Below are positions 1 through 10,498 of a stretch of DNA of 64,000 bases, piece after piece (the stretch's first letter is position 1; each line of letters opens with the position of its first letter). The translations under genes and the position numbers were made by a program. The notes below the pieces were generated by a model. That model was not told the DNA's origin and did no database searches. It saw nothing but the letters and a program-made list of their open reading frames with translations. This DNA comes from Agrocybe praecox (lineage: Eukaryota; Basidiomycota; Agaricomycetes; Agaricales; Agrocybaceae). The stretch covers positions 1,674,001 through 1,738,000 of the forward strand of contig OZ024851.1 in the NCBI GenBank assembly GCA_964017145.1, written 5' to 3'.

Positions 1-1452
1 TTAGTGTAAGGTAAATCCTTGCGATCGGTGAAGTCGGGAAGTCTGTTGGGGCCTACAACTCTATCCAATTCTTCCTGCGCCTTCTTCTGTACGTTGGGGT
101 GAAGCGCCATCGCCAAAAAGAACTTTTGTACTGAAGATACAGTCTGCAACCGATGAAAGTGGTCCTAGTGAGATATTTAAATGTAATACAGATGAATTCT
201 GAGATTACAGTATCGGCGCCTCCTAAATACAGGGATTTCTGTGAGTCTAAAAGGCTATCAAATGTGTATGACAGTGCACATACCAAAATAAGCAACTGCC
301 GCGACATTCTTGGCGATTACTCTTTCCTCTTCGCAAAGAGGGTCGCCTTGGGGAGGTAACCGCTCTATTAAATTCACTGCCACGGAAGGCGGTGCTATGC
401 CAGCTTTCTAAAACATACGATGGATAAGTACCCATAAGCTAACATATAACTTGGTAAATAAATACCATTTCGTCTTCAATGCGCTTGAATGGTATCTCTC
501 CAACATCCTCGTTTACCTCACTCCACATTCGGGCTTTACGCTTGAAGCCCGCGCCAGGAAGCCACGATGGAATGTGTTTCAGAAAAGGAAAGAAATCGAC
601 CATGTATGACCCGGGCACTGCAGCTGCCGAGAATCCATCGAGTGCCACTTCTGCACGGGAAATGTATGGATCGTCGGATTCCTTGACTTCAATTCCGTAT
701 AGGACCCTCATGATAGTAGCAGAGAATGTTCTTCAAAAGAGGAACCAATGCCGTTTCAGTGCTTTATACTCTTCGCGCAACGATTTAACTCACTGTCGTA
801 CATGGCGCAAGAAGTTGTCCGGATCGACCAGTAAACGATGAAGGAAAGCCCTGGTTTCGCGAGCTTGTATGGGTTGATAACGATGCACTGTGTTCCGGTG
901 AAAGTACTCGTTGAAGGAGCGACGGTGACGTCGCCACATCGCACCGTAAGGCATCATAACAAGATAATCGTTCCAGTGCATCCTTAATGGAGAAAACAAA
1001 TCGGTAAGTACGCAAAATCATGATTGGCAGTGGATCATCTCATCGACATACAAATCGGTCATCATCAGCATCTGAACTCTGTCAGAATAATTGAACGATC
1101 ACTTTTCAAAAACATCATTCGCCCTTTCTACAGAATTCAAAACAAGGAACTTCTGTCCCATAACCTCGAAATAAAACATATCACCTATAGTCCGACAAAT
1201 GTTATCATACCTGCAGCTAGAGAAAATCGGACACATACCATAAACCTTTGCCCATTCACTGTAAGTAATCCAAGGCTTCTGTGAGGGCATCTGGAAGACA
1301 ATTCCCACAATTGGCCATCCTTTCGGGCCTGGGGGAAGAGAGAGGTTCTTCGGATTGCGAGAGGAGTCAGACTTTGATTTCTGCAGCGTTAAGTAAAATA
1401 CCAGGGAAGAAATTGCGATCGAAAGAATCACTGCCTCTACCTGGCCGTTCAT
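1..1452 (-). pseudogene. Cytochrome P450, 5' two-thirds, with an in-frame stop
   Basis: A fungal microsomal P450 (haem mono-oxygenase), cut by the window edge before the haem-binding cysteine. Exons by frame and splice sites are about 1239-1452, 1052-1184, 794-982, 466-730, 284-407, 209-222 (14 nt) and 1-143. The N-terminus has a membrane anchor followed by the hinge LPPGPKGWPIVG. Helix C reads MPYGAMWRRHRR, and the I-helix reads GGADT joined to [12 protein letters not shown]. Then come [14 protein letters not shown] and [13 protein letters not shown]. It resembles the O-methylsterigmatocystin-oxidoreductase-like P450s of basidiomycetes. One oddity: where the family has the FEKRSxxYSDR block, a TGA (1099-1101) stands in the place of the arginine, giving FEK-stop-SFNYSDR. 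A CGA to TGA change would explain it. The remaining exons are well kept, so the lesion is recent, or it is a sequencing error. Confidence 0.8.
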
Positions 1453-1960
1453 TTCGAAGTTGCGAGGGCATGTTTAAAGCATGCCTAGACATTATAAGGA
1501 GGGAACTATAATTAGAAACTTGACAGCGTGAGATTACTAGTTCTATTTTTTGTTGTGGCGCTTTTTTCGAGAACTTCAGTTAACGGGCTTAGTCCCGACG
1601 GGTAGTATACACATATACAGGGCGAGATAAGCTTGTGTCCCTCAAGTTGCAAACCTATAAACATTCCTTACATACGCCTCAAGTGCGAATACATACATTA
1701 GATAAAGTAAGGTTTCCAAATTGGGCTTCAAATCTGAGAGTTATTCTGCAAACATCTGCCTTTTTACGAGACCTGAGGAACGAAGGAACTAATTTAAACG
1801 TGTACGCCGATTGTGTGCCGATAGATACGTACGCTAGGCCTTCATGAGTCCCAAACTTATCGGATAAGTAAGCCTCTCCGTGAATCACCGTTTACACTCA
1901 TTTGTTTAAAACGTATGTCATAAAACTATAATTTACTCACACTCGCGCTCTTGTGACGAT
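1453..1960. other. Intergenic, nothing recognised
   Basis: AT-rich spacer between the P450 start and the next minus-strand gene. Only short open frames occur and none has recognisable content. Confidence 0.5.
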
Positions 1961-2680
1961 TTATTTAAAACAAATTGAAAAGGACTTTCCGAGTGTATTA
2001 TAAACTCCGCTCATATCTTTGAGACTCCGTTGTACGAGGTCTCGTCTCCGCCAGTTCCGCTTGGCCCATAACCGACAAGTCCTACTCCACTTCGTATTTC
2101 CAAGTTTTATGGAACGCTTGACACACCAACATGATGGTGTGGAATGAAGGAACCATGTATGGATACGAGAAGAGGTAGGCGTGTGCTTGTCGATACCTAT
2201 CTCAAACGCTCGGATGTGACGTTCGCTATCTAGTGGTGAATTCATTTCCTTGTCAAAATCACTTCGAACCATATCTAGATACATCATGAGCCCCGAACTC
2301 CACTCTGGTCCTGGAGGGGCCAATCTGGCGCTTATAATTACGCCCATCAGCCATGATTCATGCTGCTCGTCCATATATGTTTCAGCATTGAGCATGAATA
2401 TGCCCCATATCCATTGATATCTATCAGACCCCTAGACAACTCAACGTGAAGCAAGCGTAGTACGACTTCGGCTATTAGAGGTGACCAACCTTTTTCGGAA
2501 GAAGGTCAATCTGCACCTCATACTTACCAGCTCTGCTTCGTCGCGAGCCTTCACAGGCGTGAGATCTAACCATTTGGCTCCCGTGGGCTTTAAAATTGGC
2601 GCAGAATTATGACTATTTCTTTCCATCCACCAAAAATTGCGATGTCCAGCGATCCTCTTATAGTTGACTAACTTGTTGTT
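1961..2680 (-). CDS. Hypothetical protein, two exons, partial model
   Basis: I do not recognise the family. Two minus-strand stretches join well. The upstream one contains HRNFWWMERN and ILKPTGAKWLDLTPVKARDEAEL and ends at a GTAAGT donor near 2530. The downstream one (about 1961-2430) begins after a CTAG acceptor with GSDRYQWIWGIF and continues LNAETYMDEQHESWLMG and LAPPGPEWSSGLMMYLDMV. The amino-acid texture (WSSG, LAPPGPEW) looks like real coding sequence. The start is uncertain: the ATG at 2626 is possible, but the frame stays open further upstream. The 5' end abuts or overlaps the divergent plus-strand gene that follows, so one of the two 5' ends is probably misplaced. No membrane segment or signal peptide is visible. 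Confidence 0.45.
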
Positions 2681-3817
2681 CTTCGCAATCGCTTTATAAT
2701 TTGCTGGGGGCTCTCTAACATTCTCGGTGCAATAGTGTATGGCATATCGTTCGCGATATCATGGAACTGTCTCCAAACTCTTCTCTCAGAATCATCCTCT
2801 CAAAGTACTTCACCGACCATGCGAAGAGTGCTTATCACCTTCGTTGGATTAATTTTGGTGCTGGAGACTATGGACCTTAGCTTTTCCATAGGAGGGTTAG
2901 TGCAATGGACATCAAATCCGATTACCAAAATCGCAGAACAGCTCAGACCTGATGTCTTGGGGGATGCCTTTGTCTCTGGCAGAGTTAGACTTCATCGTCC
3001 TGACTACCTGGCTATCTGATGGATTTATGGTAAGGCTTTGTTCTCTACACGGCATACCATCATGTTATGGCTCTAGGTCTGGCGTTGCTATAAGATCTAC
3101 TCGGAAGGTGTTTCCAGGAAAATTCGCATCGCCGTGTATGGGGTGCTGGCTCTTTTATCTCTAGGGTCAACCGGTAGGCTTCATTGATTATCAATACCCC
3201 ATCGCTATCAGACGCTCATGCCCGAGTGATTTAGGATTTGGAATGTGTGCCCTTGTAACACCAGCTGAAGTCGTTGTACAATGGAGTCGATACCAAATAT
3301 TGACCTGATTTGTTTGGGCGTCAACACGATCGTGTCCGGTGTCACTGTCCTTCGAATCGTGCTTCACCACCGGTACACCAGAAAGAATCTTGGAGGATAT
3401 TATATGTCAGCAGCACCATATACCAGAGTGGTGGCTATTTGCGTGGAGTCCGCTTCACTGGTATTGGGAGTGAGCTTACTCCATGTTATCTTGGCTAGTA
3501 CTGGTGGCAAGTACTCCGTCGTGGGAAGTCCACAAAGTATGGTTGCGATAAAGCTGCTAGTTCACGTCAATGTAAGTGGTCTAAATCGTCAGGCAGTCCC
3601 TTTTTGAACCTTATATTAACGGACTGTAAAATCGCAGTGTATCTCACCTGTTCTCGTTGTTCTCCGTGTCGCTCAAAGACGAGTATGGAAGGACAGTCCC
3701 GGGAGCTCCGCCCTGCATGCATCAACGGGAACAGCAGAACGAACGCTCAATGGCTTACCGGTTATACCTTTCGGGTCTATGGAAACATCTGACGCTGAAT
3801 ACAAAGCATCCATATAG
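2650..3817 (+). CDS. Polytopic membrane protein, agaric-type, possibly broken
   Basis: This looks like the uncharacterised multi-helix plasma-membrane proteins that are multiplied in Agaricomycetes. Supporting stretches, in order, are ILGAIVYGISFAISW, MRRVLITFVGLILVLETMDL, ELDFIVLTTWLSDGFM (donor after 3029), VWRCYKIYSEG followed by IAVYGVLALLSLG, NTIVSGVTVLRIVLHHRY, TRVVAICVESASLVLGVSLL, and after an intron at about 3571-3639 CISPVLVVLRVAQRRVW with a hydrophilic tail ending at the stop 3815-3817. At least five hydrophobic helices are visible. The frame changes without an obvious intron near 2960 and near 3290, so it is either a decayed gene or one whose splicing I could not resolve. The start codon is not settled. 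Confidence 0.5.
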
Positions 3818-4077
3818 TCCAAATTACTCAAAGCTTCAAAGTTTCAACAATTTCGAGAACTCCACCTTCATTCGGTCATCTATTTTTATTTGCTTGTTGG
3901 TCTTCGTTTCTTCTTCTTTTTCGTTCGTTCGAGGCCCGAGCCATTCTTACCCAGGTCTGGTTTCCCTCATCATTGTCTTGTCGTTTGCTAGATCTGACCT
4001 TTTATACTGAACCAAGCAATTTATTTGCATGTCGATGATTTGATTTTAGGAATGTTTAGATATAGTTAATACACTTT

Positions 4078-5761
4078 TTATTGAGGAGCGCCTTCGAGAA
4101 GCTTCCTGCATTCTTGCTTGTGTGTCGGCCAGTCACTAAAAATTATATAAAGAATAAGAAGTACTCATGAAATGCCAAATGGACGATGTGGACGTACCTT
4201 TTCTGACATCCACGGTTGCAATAGAAAACGGATTGACAGGCTACACAGATGGATTTCTTCTCGCTGCGCAGACCTGAATTACGCGCTGGGCATTTCAAGT
4301 TGCAGCATTTCTTCTCGCTCCGGTATCTTTCGCGAATAGACGCTTCCGTCACGCCAAGGGCTCTGATCAGCAATTGCCATTGCTCGATATACATGGTTTC
4401 CCCACCAGGAGATGCTTCTTCCTGCAGTGCGATAAAGGTTGGAATGGCGATAAGCTCCAAAGCTCCCTTCACCGCGGTGTAGAACTCGGGGGTAGCGTGG
4501 AATGGGCAGTCATAATAATTGTCGCATTCGAGTGTGTGTGTAATTCTGACGAGAAGCTCGTACCATCGTCCAACTCCATCACTGGAAACACTACCCTTGT
4601 TGCCTAGCTTGAACGCCATAGCCCCTACCTCGATGTAAGGAATAGTTTTTACCATATCGGCAAATACATCCATGGTGTGAACTCCTTGATGCATTAAATC
4701 TCTGGGGGGCGTCTTGAATTAAGTGCCATTAATAAAAATAATAAAAGAAGTATTCACCCCACAAAGTATCCGCTTTGCAAGAGTATATCCTTGGTTGCCG
4801 GGTCGTCTGCGTGTTTTTGTAAATGCCGACGAACATTGATCAATACCTGTTGCTGAATCCGCGCTTTGAAGAAATGCCTTCGGTATCCTATCTCTTCGTG
4901 ATCGTCGTCGTCCCCATCAAGAAACTCATTGATGGCGAGCAGTTCCAATAAGAGGGGCTTGCAGACCATTGCCTTGTGTTTAAGGTTGAAGTTGATTTTT
5001 GAGGTTAACGTCTCCATTTTGATCACTTTGGAGGCTATTTCCATGCGATTGTCCAGAAACTTCCTGTCGCCCTTGAATTTGAAGGCGAAGAGACGGATGA
5101 GATCCTTGGTTGTACTGTCGCGAATTTCATATTCTGGTGACGAGTTCAACCAACACGTCATGAGAAATTTGATTGCCTTCTCGTTACACATCAGCCTAAG
5201 GTGAGACAAGGTTTTCAATATTTTCTACATTTAAACTCAGAGGTCCACTCACTGCAGCATATCTTCATTCACGAGGAAGCAAGAAATGATTTGTGAAGCA
5301 AGATACCGTCTTCGTTCCGCCTCTTCATCAGCTTGAGTCATGAAAGGCAACTCCTTATACAGGACGGCAATTAATTGATCATAGACGCTGTGAACCAAAC
5401 GCGTTATGGCAGCATCTTGGTCCTGGCTTCCATCGTTGCTTATTCCAGACATAACGTTCCTAATGCCCATCGCTGGATACTCCCAGTATCGCGCGTCATT
5501 GACCGTGCATGAAGTTCCGTGTACCATATGATCGATAAACGTTTGGGTAATCCCAGCTCTTCGATAGCGAGCATCGTCATAGACCTTCTGAGACAACAAA
5601 AACATGAAATGAGAAGTAGGTCGCTCTTTCGCAGCTTCCACAACCGCCGCACGAGGCTGAAGGAGGTGTAACCTCTTTCGAGCAATACTGGTACGACAGG
5701 TGTTCAGCTCGCAGGGACAGGAATCAGGCAGTCGTCCGGGTAGGCCGGTCTGGCGAGCCAT
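4078..5761 (-). CDS. MYND-type zinc-finger protein (copy 1)
   Basis: Four exons: 5253-5761, from 5195 down to about 4756, from about 4720 down to 4198, and 4078-4135. The long helical N-terminal region has no known catalytic motif; it shares PDSCPC, PTSxFM and DARYRRAGI with the other family members here. The C-terminus is a C6HC2 MYND finger that binds two zinc ions and usually mediates protein-protein contact. It reads CCNLKCP, then ICVACQSVFYCNRGCQK, then the split last exon SDWPTHKQECRKLL. The intron between CQK and SDW falls at the same place in the paralogues at 13642 and 15653, which supports the model. The join between exons 2 and 3 is the least certain. The start ATG at 5761 precedes a proline- and cysteine-containing segment conserved in the relatives. 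Function is unknown. Confidence 0.75.
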
Positions 5762-6156
5762 GGATTATGGAAGTCTTGGAAGCTTCAGAGTTGAACGATT
5801 GGAAAAGACGGTACTTATATGTGTACTAATCCTGCGGTATACGATTCGGATAGTATGGGCTATATTCATATCTTAACATAACGTGTACATATGTGTCATG
5901 ATTGTCTATTTAAACAGTCGTCAGTACGATAATTGATCCAAAGACATGTCGGAAAGGGTACGCGTGTCTATCAGAACAGTCGCGCTCTCACAGTACGACA
6001 GAAGTTAATCCAAACACTCGTCGGATATTAATTTTAGTGTACCAGTATATAGACGAACGAGTGTTTTATTTAAAATAATACAACGATTACTTCTCCAAAG
6101 AATTCCCAAAAAAAAAAAAAACAAGAAAAAGCCCTTCGTGATTCTGACAAGATTCT
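5762..6156. other. Intergenic, upstream region of MYND copy 1
   Basis: No coding signal. A poly-A run lies at about 6109-6120, immediately left of the palindromic repeat array. Confidence 0.5.
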
Positions 6157-6640
6157 GACTGTTTTCCCTAGCAGGGGACGGGTGGCATTTACTACCGGCG
6201 CCGCGGGATGCCGCTCGCCGAGTGTTAGGTAGAACAGTCTGGGTACTACAACATATAGTGACCAGACTGTTTTACCTAGCAGGGGAAGGGTGGTGTCAAA
6301 CAATGGGATGCCACTCGCCGACTGCTAGTGAAAACAGTCTGGGTACTGTATTAGCGACCAGACTGTTTTACCTAGCAGGGGAAGGGCGGTGTCAAACAAT
6401 GGGATACCACTCGCCGACTGCTAGTGAAAACAGTCTGGGTACTGTATTAGTGACCAGACTGTTTTCCGTAGCAGTCTACGGGTGGCATCTATTACCGACG
6501 CCGTGTGATGCCGCTCGGCGATTGTTAGTTAAAACAGTCTGGGTACTGAATTATACAGTGACCGGACTGTTTTCCCTAGCAGGGGACGGATGGTGTCAAA
6601 CGCGTGCCGACTGTTATTGAAAACAGTCGAACGGTGGTGT
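6157..6640. repeat. Tandem array of palindromic repeats (five units)
   Basis: Units begin with GACTGTTTT at 6157, 6265, 6361, 6457 and 6565, so the spacings are 108, 96, 96 and 108 bp; the last unit is partial. Each unit starts GACTGTTTTxCCTAGCAG and ends CTGCTAGTGAAAACAGTC, or a close variant. These ends are reverse complements of one another, so each unit can fold into a hairpin of about 75 bp. The short linker between units (TGGGTACTGTATTAG then TGACCA) carries a second inverted pair, CAGTCTGG and CCAGACTG. It looks like a tandem of MITE-like palindromes or a satellite seed. No protein is supported here. Confidence 0.85.
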
Positions 6641-7117
6641 CCATTACCACGGGATGCTGACTGGTAGGGAGAATAGGGACTGTTGTCTTCCGACGATTGT
6701 GCATATGAGCCATCTCATAGAACCCTTAACATGTGCGCCGAGAGTCACACGATCAAACTATACAATATTTGAGACCGCTAAAGAGGTACGCGATTTTTGC
6801 AAAGGGGTGTATACATCATTTAGGGAATACTTACATGTAAACGATATATCAACTTTTCAAGGCCGCCCCTGCCTCCAAACGTCCAAAGGGTACATACACT
6901 AATTTACATGATATGTTTTGTCTTCAAGAATCTATTCGCCGTAAAAGTCGAAATCATCAAGACGTTGCCCGGAAATACGCAATATAGCAGGGCGAACTAT
7001 CAATATAATCGCACATGCCGAACCTATGCACAAAGCCACAATCAGAAGAAAGTCGCGCGCTAGTCATTCCATTCGAGGTACGGAAGATAGTAAATTAGCT
7101 TTAGGATAATAAAAAAT
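6641..7117. other. Intergenic, nothing recognised
   Basis: Follows the palindromic array. A last degenerate AAAACAGTC lies near 6620-6628. No gene is supported. Confidence 0.5.
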
Positions 7118-8250
7118 TTAAGAGATGGACGCACAAAATCCAGGTTCATGGTATATGGGAATGGCCCTCCGTTTGGATACAATTGTTCGTGAATTTCTCC
7201 TTTTCTCCTTGACAGGTTTTTGCTCGGGCGGCGGTGCAGCACCAGCGACCTGCGCGACATCAGATGGCTTGGCGTCTGTAGCCTTCTCCTTTCCTTTTTC
7301 TCGCCATGGTATCCGGGTTTGTATAGTGCTATCTGACTCAGAGAACGCGCTTGTCAAATTGTCCTGATTGTCGTAAACGGATTCTTGCACGACCTCGGGT
7401 TCTGTATTACGTATCTGAAAATTCACCACTGTACCCGCGCTGGATTCCGATTCCGAAGGGGTTACCGACGATATTGAAGATGTGCTTGAATACGAGGATG
7501 AAGATGCTAATGATAGTCTACTCATTGCCCAATCGCTGACCAGATTTATTCGCGATGTGAACATCTCCAATCCATTGCTCGTCGTTGGAACGGTCCCAAC
7601 TTCACCATTGGGCCCGCCGATATCGACTTCCTCTAGATGTGCAGATGGACCCTCTCCACGACTGCTTTCCACGGTCGCCTCCTGGTCTACGCCTTCCCAT
7701 GTTTCTACTCCCTGGTTTTGCTCTTGGTCGTCGCCTAATTTCTCAGCGTACTTCGTATAGGTGGTATCTGGACTCGGAGAAGAATGTGGGGATCCAGAGC
7801 TCAAGCTAGACGCAGAAGTTGACCCAGCACTCGACTCAGATGCGACTGAAGCTACAACCATCTGTGGTGGAAGATCGAGGTCAAGCCAGCCCTGACCGGA
7901 GACCTGGCAACAACAGCATGGTTTGACGTAATCCATCACTCCATCATTTTGACTGCGGCGATCTAGAGTGTTCGGCAAATACCGCATCCAACTGAGCAGC
8001 AACTTATTGATTGTGCCGCTTACTATCTTTTCCAGCGCAGGATGCGTAGAAGGTTTGGCTGTTATATCAACTGATTTCAGCCCAAATTTTACGGCTCTCC
8101 TTGCAACTTATGGATGGTAATACTTCGTGTATACTAGAGAAGAGCTGAGCCTACTGCATGCAGCATGTCTACTTACACTGGTCATAGACTCTATCAGCGT
8201 GGCAAGCAGCACTATATCTTAACTCTCGACGTATTTGTGATCACCGTGAT
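7118..8250 (-). CDS. Uncharacterised Ser-rich acidic protein, 5' end open
   Basis: Not recognised. The frame open from about 8080 to 7118 has no ATG at its head. Upstream of a phase-1 intron (donor GTAAGT just after 8175, acceptor near 8106) an exon reads SQIRRELRYSAACHADRVYDQ. After the intron come FARRAVKFGLKSVDITAKP and HPALEKIVSGTINKLLLSWM, then a CCCC cluster. A long low-complexity part follows, rich in Ser, Glu and Asp (SSSSYSSTSSISS), and finally a basic tail with KEKRRNSRTIVSKRR. The first 110 residues look like a folded helical domain; the rest is probably disordered and may be phosphorylated. The true start exon was not found, so the model is 5'-partial. Confidence 0.5.
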
Positions 8251-9126
8251 GTGTCTTATTACCGATAAGTTTCAGGCTTCAGACAAGCTTTCGACTTCAC
8301 ATTATTATTGAAACTAACCAGCACGCACTATTATTTAAAGCACACGACAGAATAAAATTATTAATCACCCGGAAAATATGGTACCGTCAAGACTCAAGAG
8401 CTGGGACATTTCCAAATCCGCAAGCCATTCAGAATTAGATTTGATGCAACAAACATCATGACATTCGGATGAAATGGACTCGGAAGATTGGATCATCGAA
8501 CAATCCAACTTTAATGCTCTATTTATACACACGTTACCCAGTGCCGTGTGCGGCAAGTCGTCCTTTGCGCGTACGTTTCATGACTATACATATGTGTACT
8601 ACAGTGTTCAGCCTCACAAAATAACGGCACACTGGAATTTGGTTAAAAACTTCTAGTTACGTGGCCACCAGCATTCGCCATGACGTCAATGGAATCGACC
8701 CAAAAGGGGAGATTTTCAGGCGGTTAAGCGCCCCCGTCTCAATTGTCGGTTATCAACAGGGAGGGCAGTGACACCCGACATAGGCCTATACTAGGAGATC
8801 CTACATATAGAGTATATAGGATCAGCGTTTTCCCTTTAGTAAAGTGGTAACCATTCCGATACGTATCACTGACCCAATTATAGTTATACATTAAACTCTC
8901 TCATGGGATAGAGATCTCCTGCAAAATGATGAAACAGGCCACCTATCGTCAAACCCGAGACTGGAGGCCATCGAACAATAAAAGGTCCATAATTTTGAGA
9001 AAGAAACTGCATCCTCTTAAACATATTACCTGGACAACTACCTAGGATCCCATCGCACCCTCTCAGCTACTTAATCTCAACGCCCCTCTTTGACATCCTT
9101 TTAGACTCAACCCAAACTAAACAACA
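8251..9126. other. Intergenic, promoter side of the small secreted peptide gene
   Basis: No gene. A short inverted repeat, GATCCTACATATA and TATATAGGATC, lies at about 8798-8822. TATA-like stretches occur between 8870 and 9000, upstream of the gene starting at 9127. Confidence 0.45.
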
Positions 9127-9545
9127 ATGAAGTTCTTCACTGCCCCTCTTTTCGTTTTGGCTGCTATTGCCACCTCTGTCCTTGCCCAAGCGTATGTATT
9201 CTCTTACTTCACATTATAACTGAGACTGACAGTACCTTACAGTGCCGGCAACGAATTCGTTGACGACGTTCTCGCTAGGGATGAATTCCCAGCTGACAAA
9301 ATCACCGCCCGAGAATTCTCGGAGATTCACTCTCGTCACGCCGACGAGATTTACGAGGCCAAGCGCGACCTGGAGCGCCTCGAGAGGTTTGTCTTTCCCT
9401 CACTCTCATTTATCACCTCCATTTTTAATCCTATCAATTTAGGCGCTCTCGCAGTGTTTGCTACGCTGGGTGCGCCATCTTCACCGGCCAGAACAAGGTC
9501 AACTGCTGGAGGAAGTGCGATGCCATCTGGGGACGTGGCCAATGA
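9127..9545 (+). CDS. Small secreted cysteine peptide precursor, CX3C-X10-CX3C
   Basis: Three exons, 9127-9191, 9243-9386 and 9443-9545, with clean GT/AG borders, encode 103 residues. Residues 1 to about 20 form a signal peptide (MKFFTAPLFVLAAIATSVLA). Residues about 23-70 form an acidic, charged pro-region. A dibasic ERR at about residues 69-71 then offers a Kex2-type site. The remaining 32 residues, SRSVCYAGC through WGRGQ, contain exactly four cysteines spaced CX3C, ten residues, CX3C. That spacing is the signature of helical-hairpin (alpha-hairpinin-like) peptides, where the two CX3C motifs pair into a helix-turn-helix. This suggests an antimicrobial, inhibitory or signalling peptide processed in the secretory pathway. 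The assignment rests on cysteine spacing only; no homologue is known to me. Confidence 0.75.
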
Positions 9546-10498
9546 TTTACCAGTCAGAGTCGATGGTTAATTATTTATTCGTACATATTATTCGTCCGTC
9601 ATTACATACTATCGTACCAGTAAACCTTGATCACTAGTAGCTATTGCGAGAAAAGCGTCAGCAGGCCCGATGTTTTTCCTTCCCAATATAATAAACGCGA
9701 GTTGGACTTGCGTTTCCGGGTCTTTATCTGTGCCGAGGGCTTCCTTTGAGTTTCAGAGATAAGGGCTTGCGTTCTAAAGTGCTATCTCAGCCGTACATAG
9801 CCTATAAGCATGTCTGCCGGAGACCTCCATCTCAGAGAGACAACTCCTCTGATTGCTGCGTCCCTGAAAACCAAGTTGAAGATGAAACTATATAAGGCCA
9901 CTTGGCGAGATGTTCGTATGTCTTGGAAGTTGGGACGGCCCTCATCTGTACATACATTATGCATACCAAGAATGGATTCCAAAGTTCTTACCAGCTCTGA
10001 ATGCAGTAAGGAGCCGTTAGCATGTTCTCTGAACATTTTAACACTTGAATGTCTAATCGTTAATACGCGAGGTTAGAAAATGAGAATTATGGGAAGGAAA
10101 AAAATATCATAAGTTTAAAGCGAACCAAGATAAGTTATTTTGCAATATAATAAATAGCAGGGAGCATTCTTTGCGAAATCGCAAAAGTACATTCTAATTT
10201 AGGCAGGACGATATCCTGATTTGGACACATTGAACGTCGGCATCAAACGTAATGCTGGTACGAAGACTCACATCTCCTGTGATTACACCCAAAAAACAAG
10301 TAAATCATTACATATAAATACAACAGGTAAGTAATTACACAACAAGAATCAAGAAGAAAAAACAATATAATAACAACAAGATATCAGCACAAACGACAAA
10401 TGATAGTATCCAGGGGAATGATAAAGAAGAAAAAGAAAGCGAAAGCGAAGAAGAAACCCATACCACCAAATTATATTACATATAGCGGGAGAAAAATC
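9546..10498. other. Intergenic between the secreted peptide and the septin-like gene
   Basis: Contains the 3' flanks of two convergent genes. A minus-strand frame at 9782-10036 has no recognisable content. The part from 10300 to 10480 is A-rich low-complexity DNA. Confidence 0.45.

Noticed and set aside
479..841. Plus-strand open frame of 120 codons
   Set aside because: It is the antisense shadow of P450 exons 3 and 4.
1679..1888. Minus-strand frame of 69 codons near the P450
   Set aside because: No recognisable content, neighbour support or splice partners.
6222..6620. Plus-strand frame with a repeating LFYLAGEGWCQT peptide
   Set aside because: It arises from the palindromic 96-108 bp repeat; repeats of unequal length and the palindromy explain it without a protein.
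6157..6640. CRISPR-like array of repeats
   Set aside because: The repeats are long and palindromic with nearly identical linkers, not unique spacers, and the DNA is eukaryotic.
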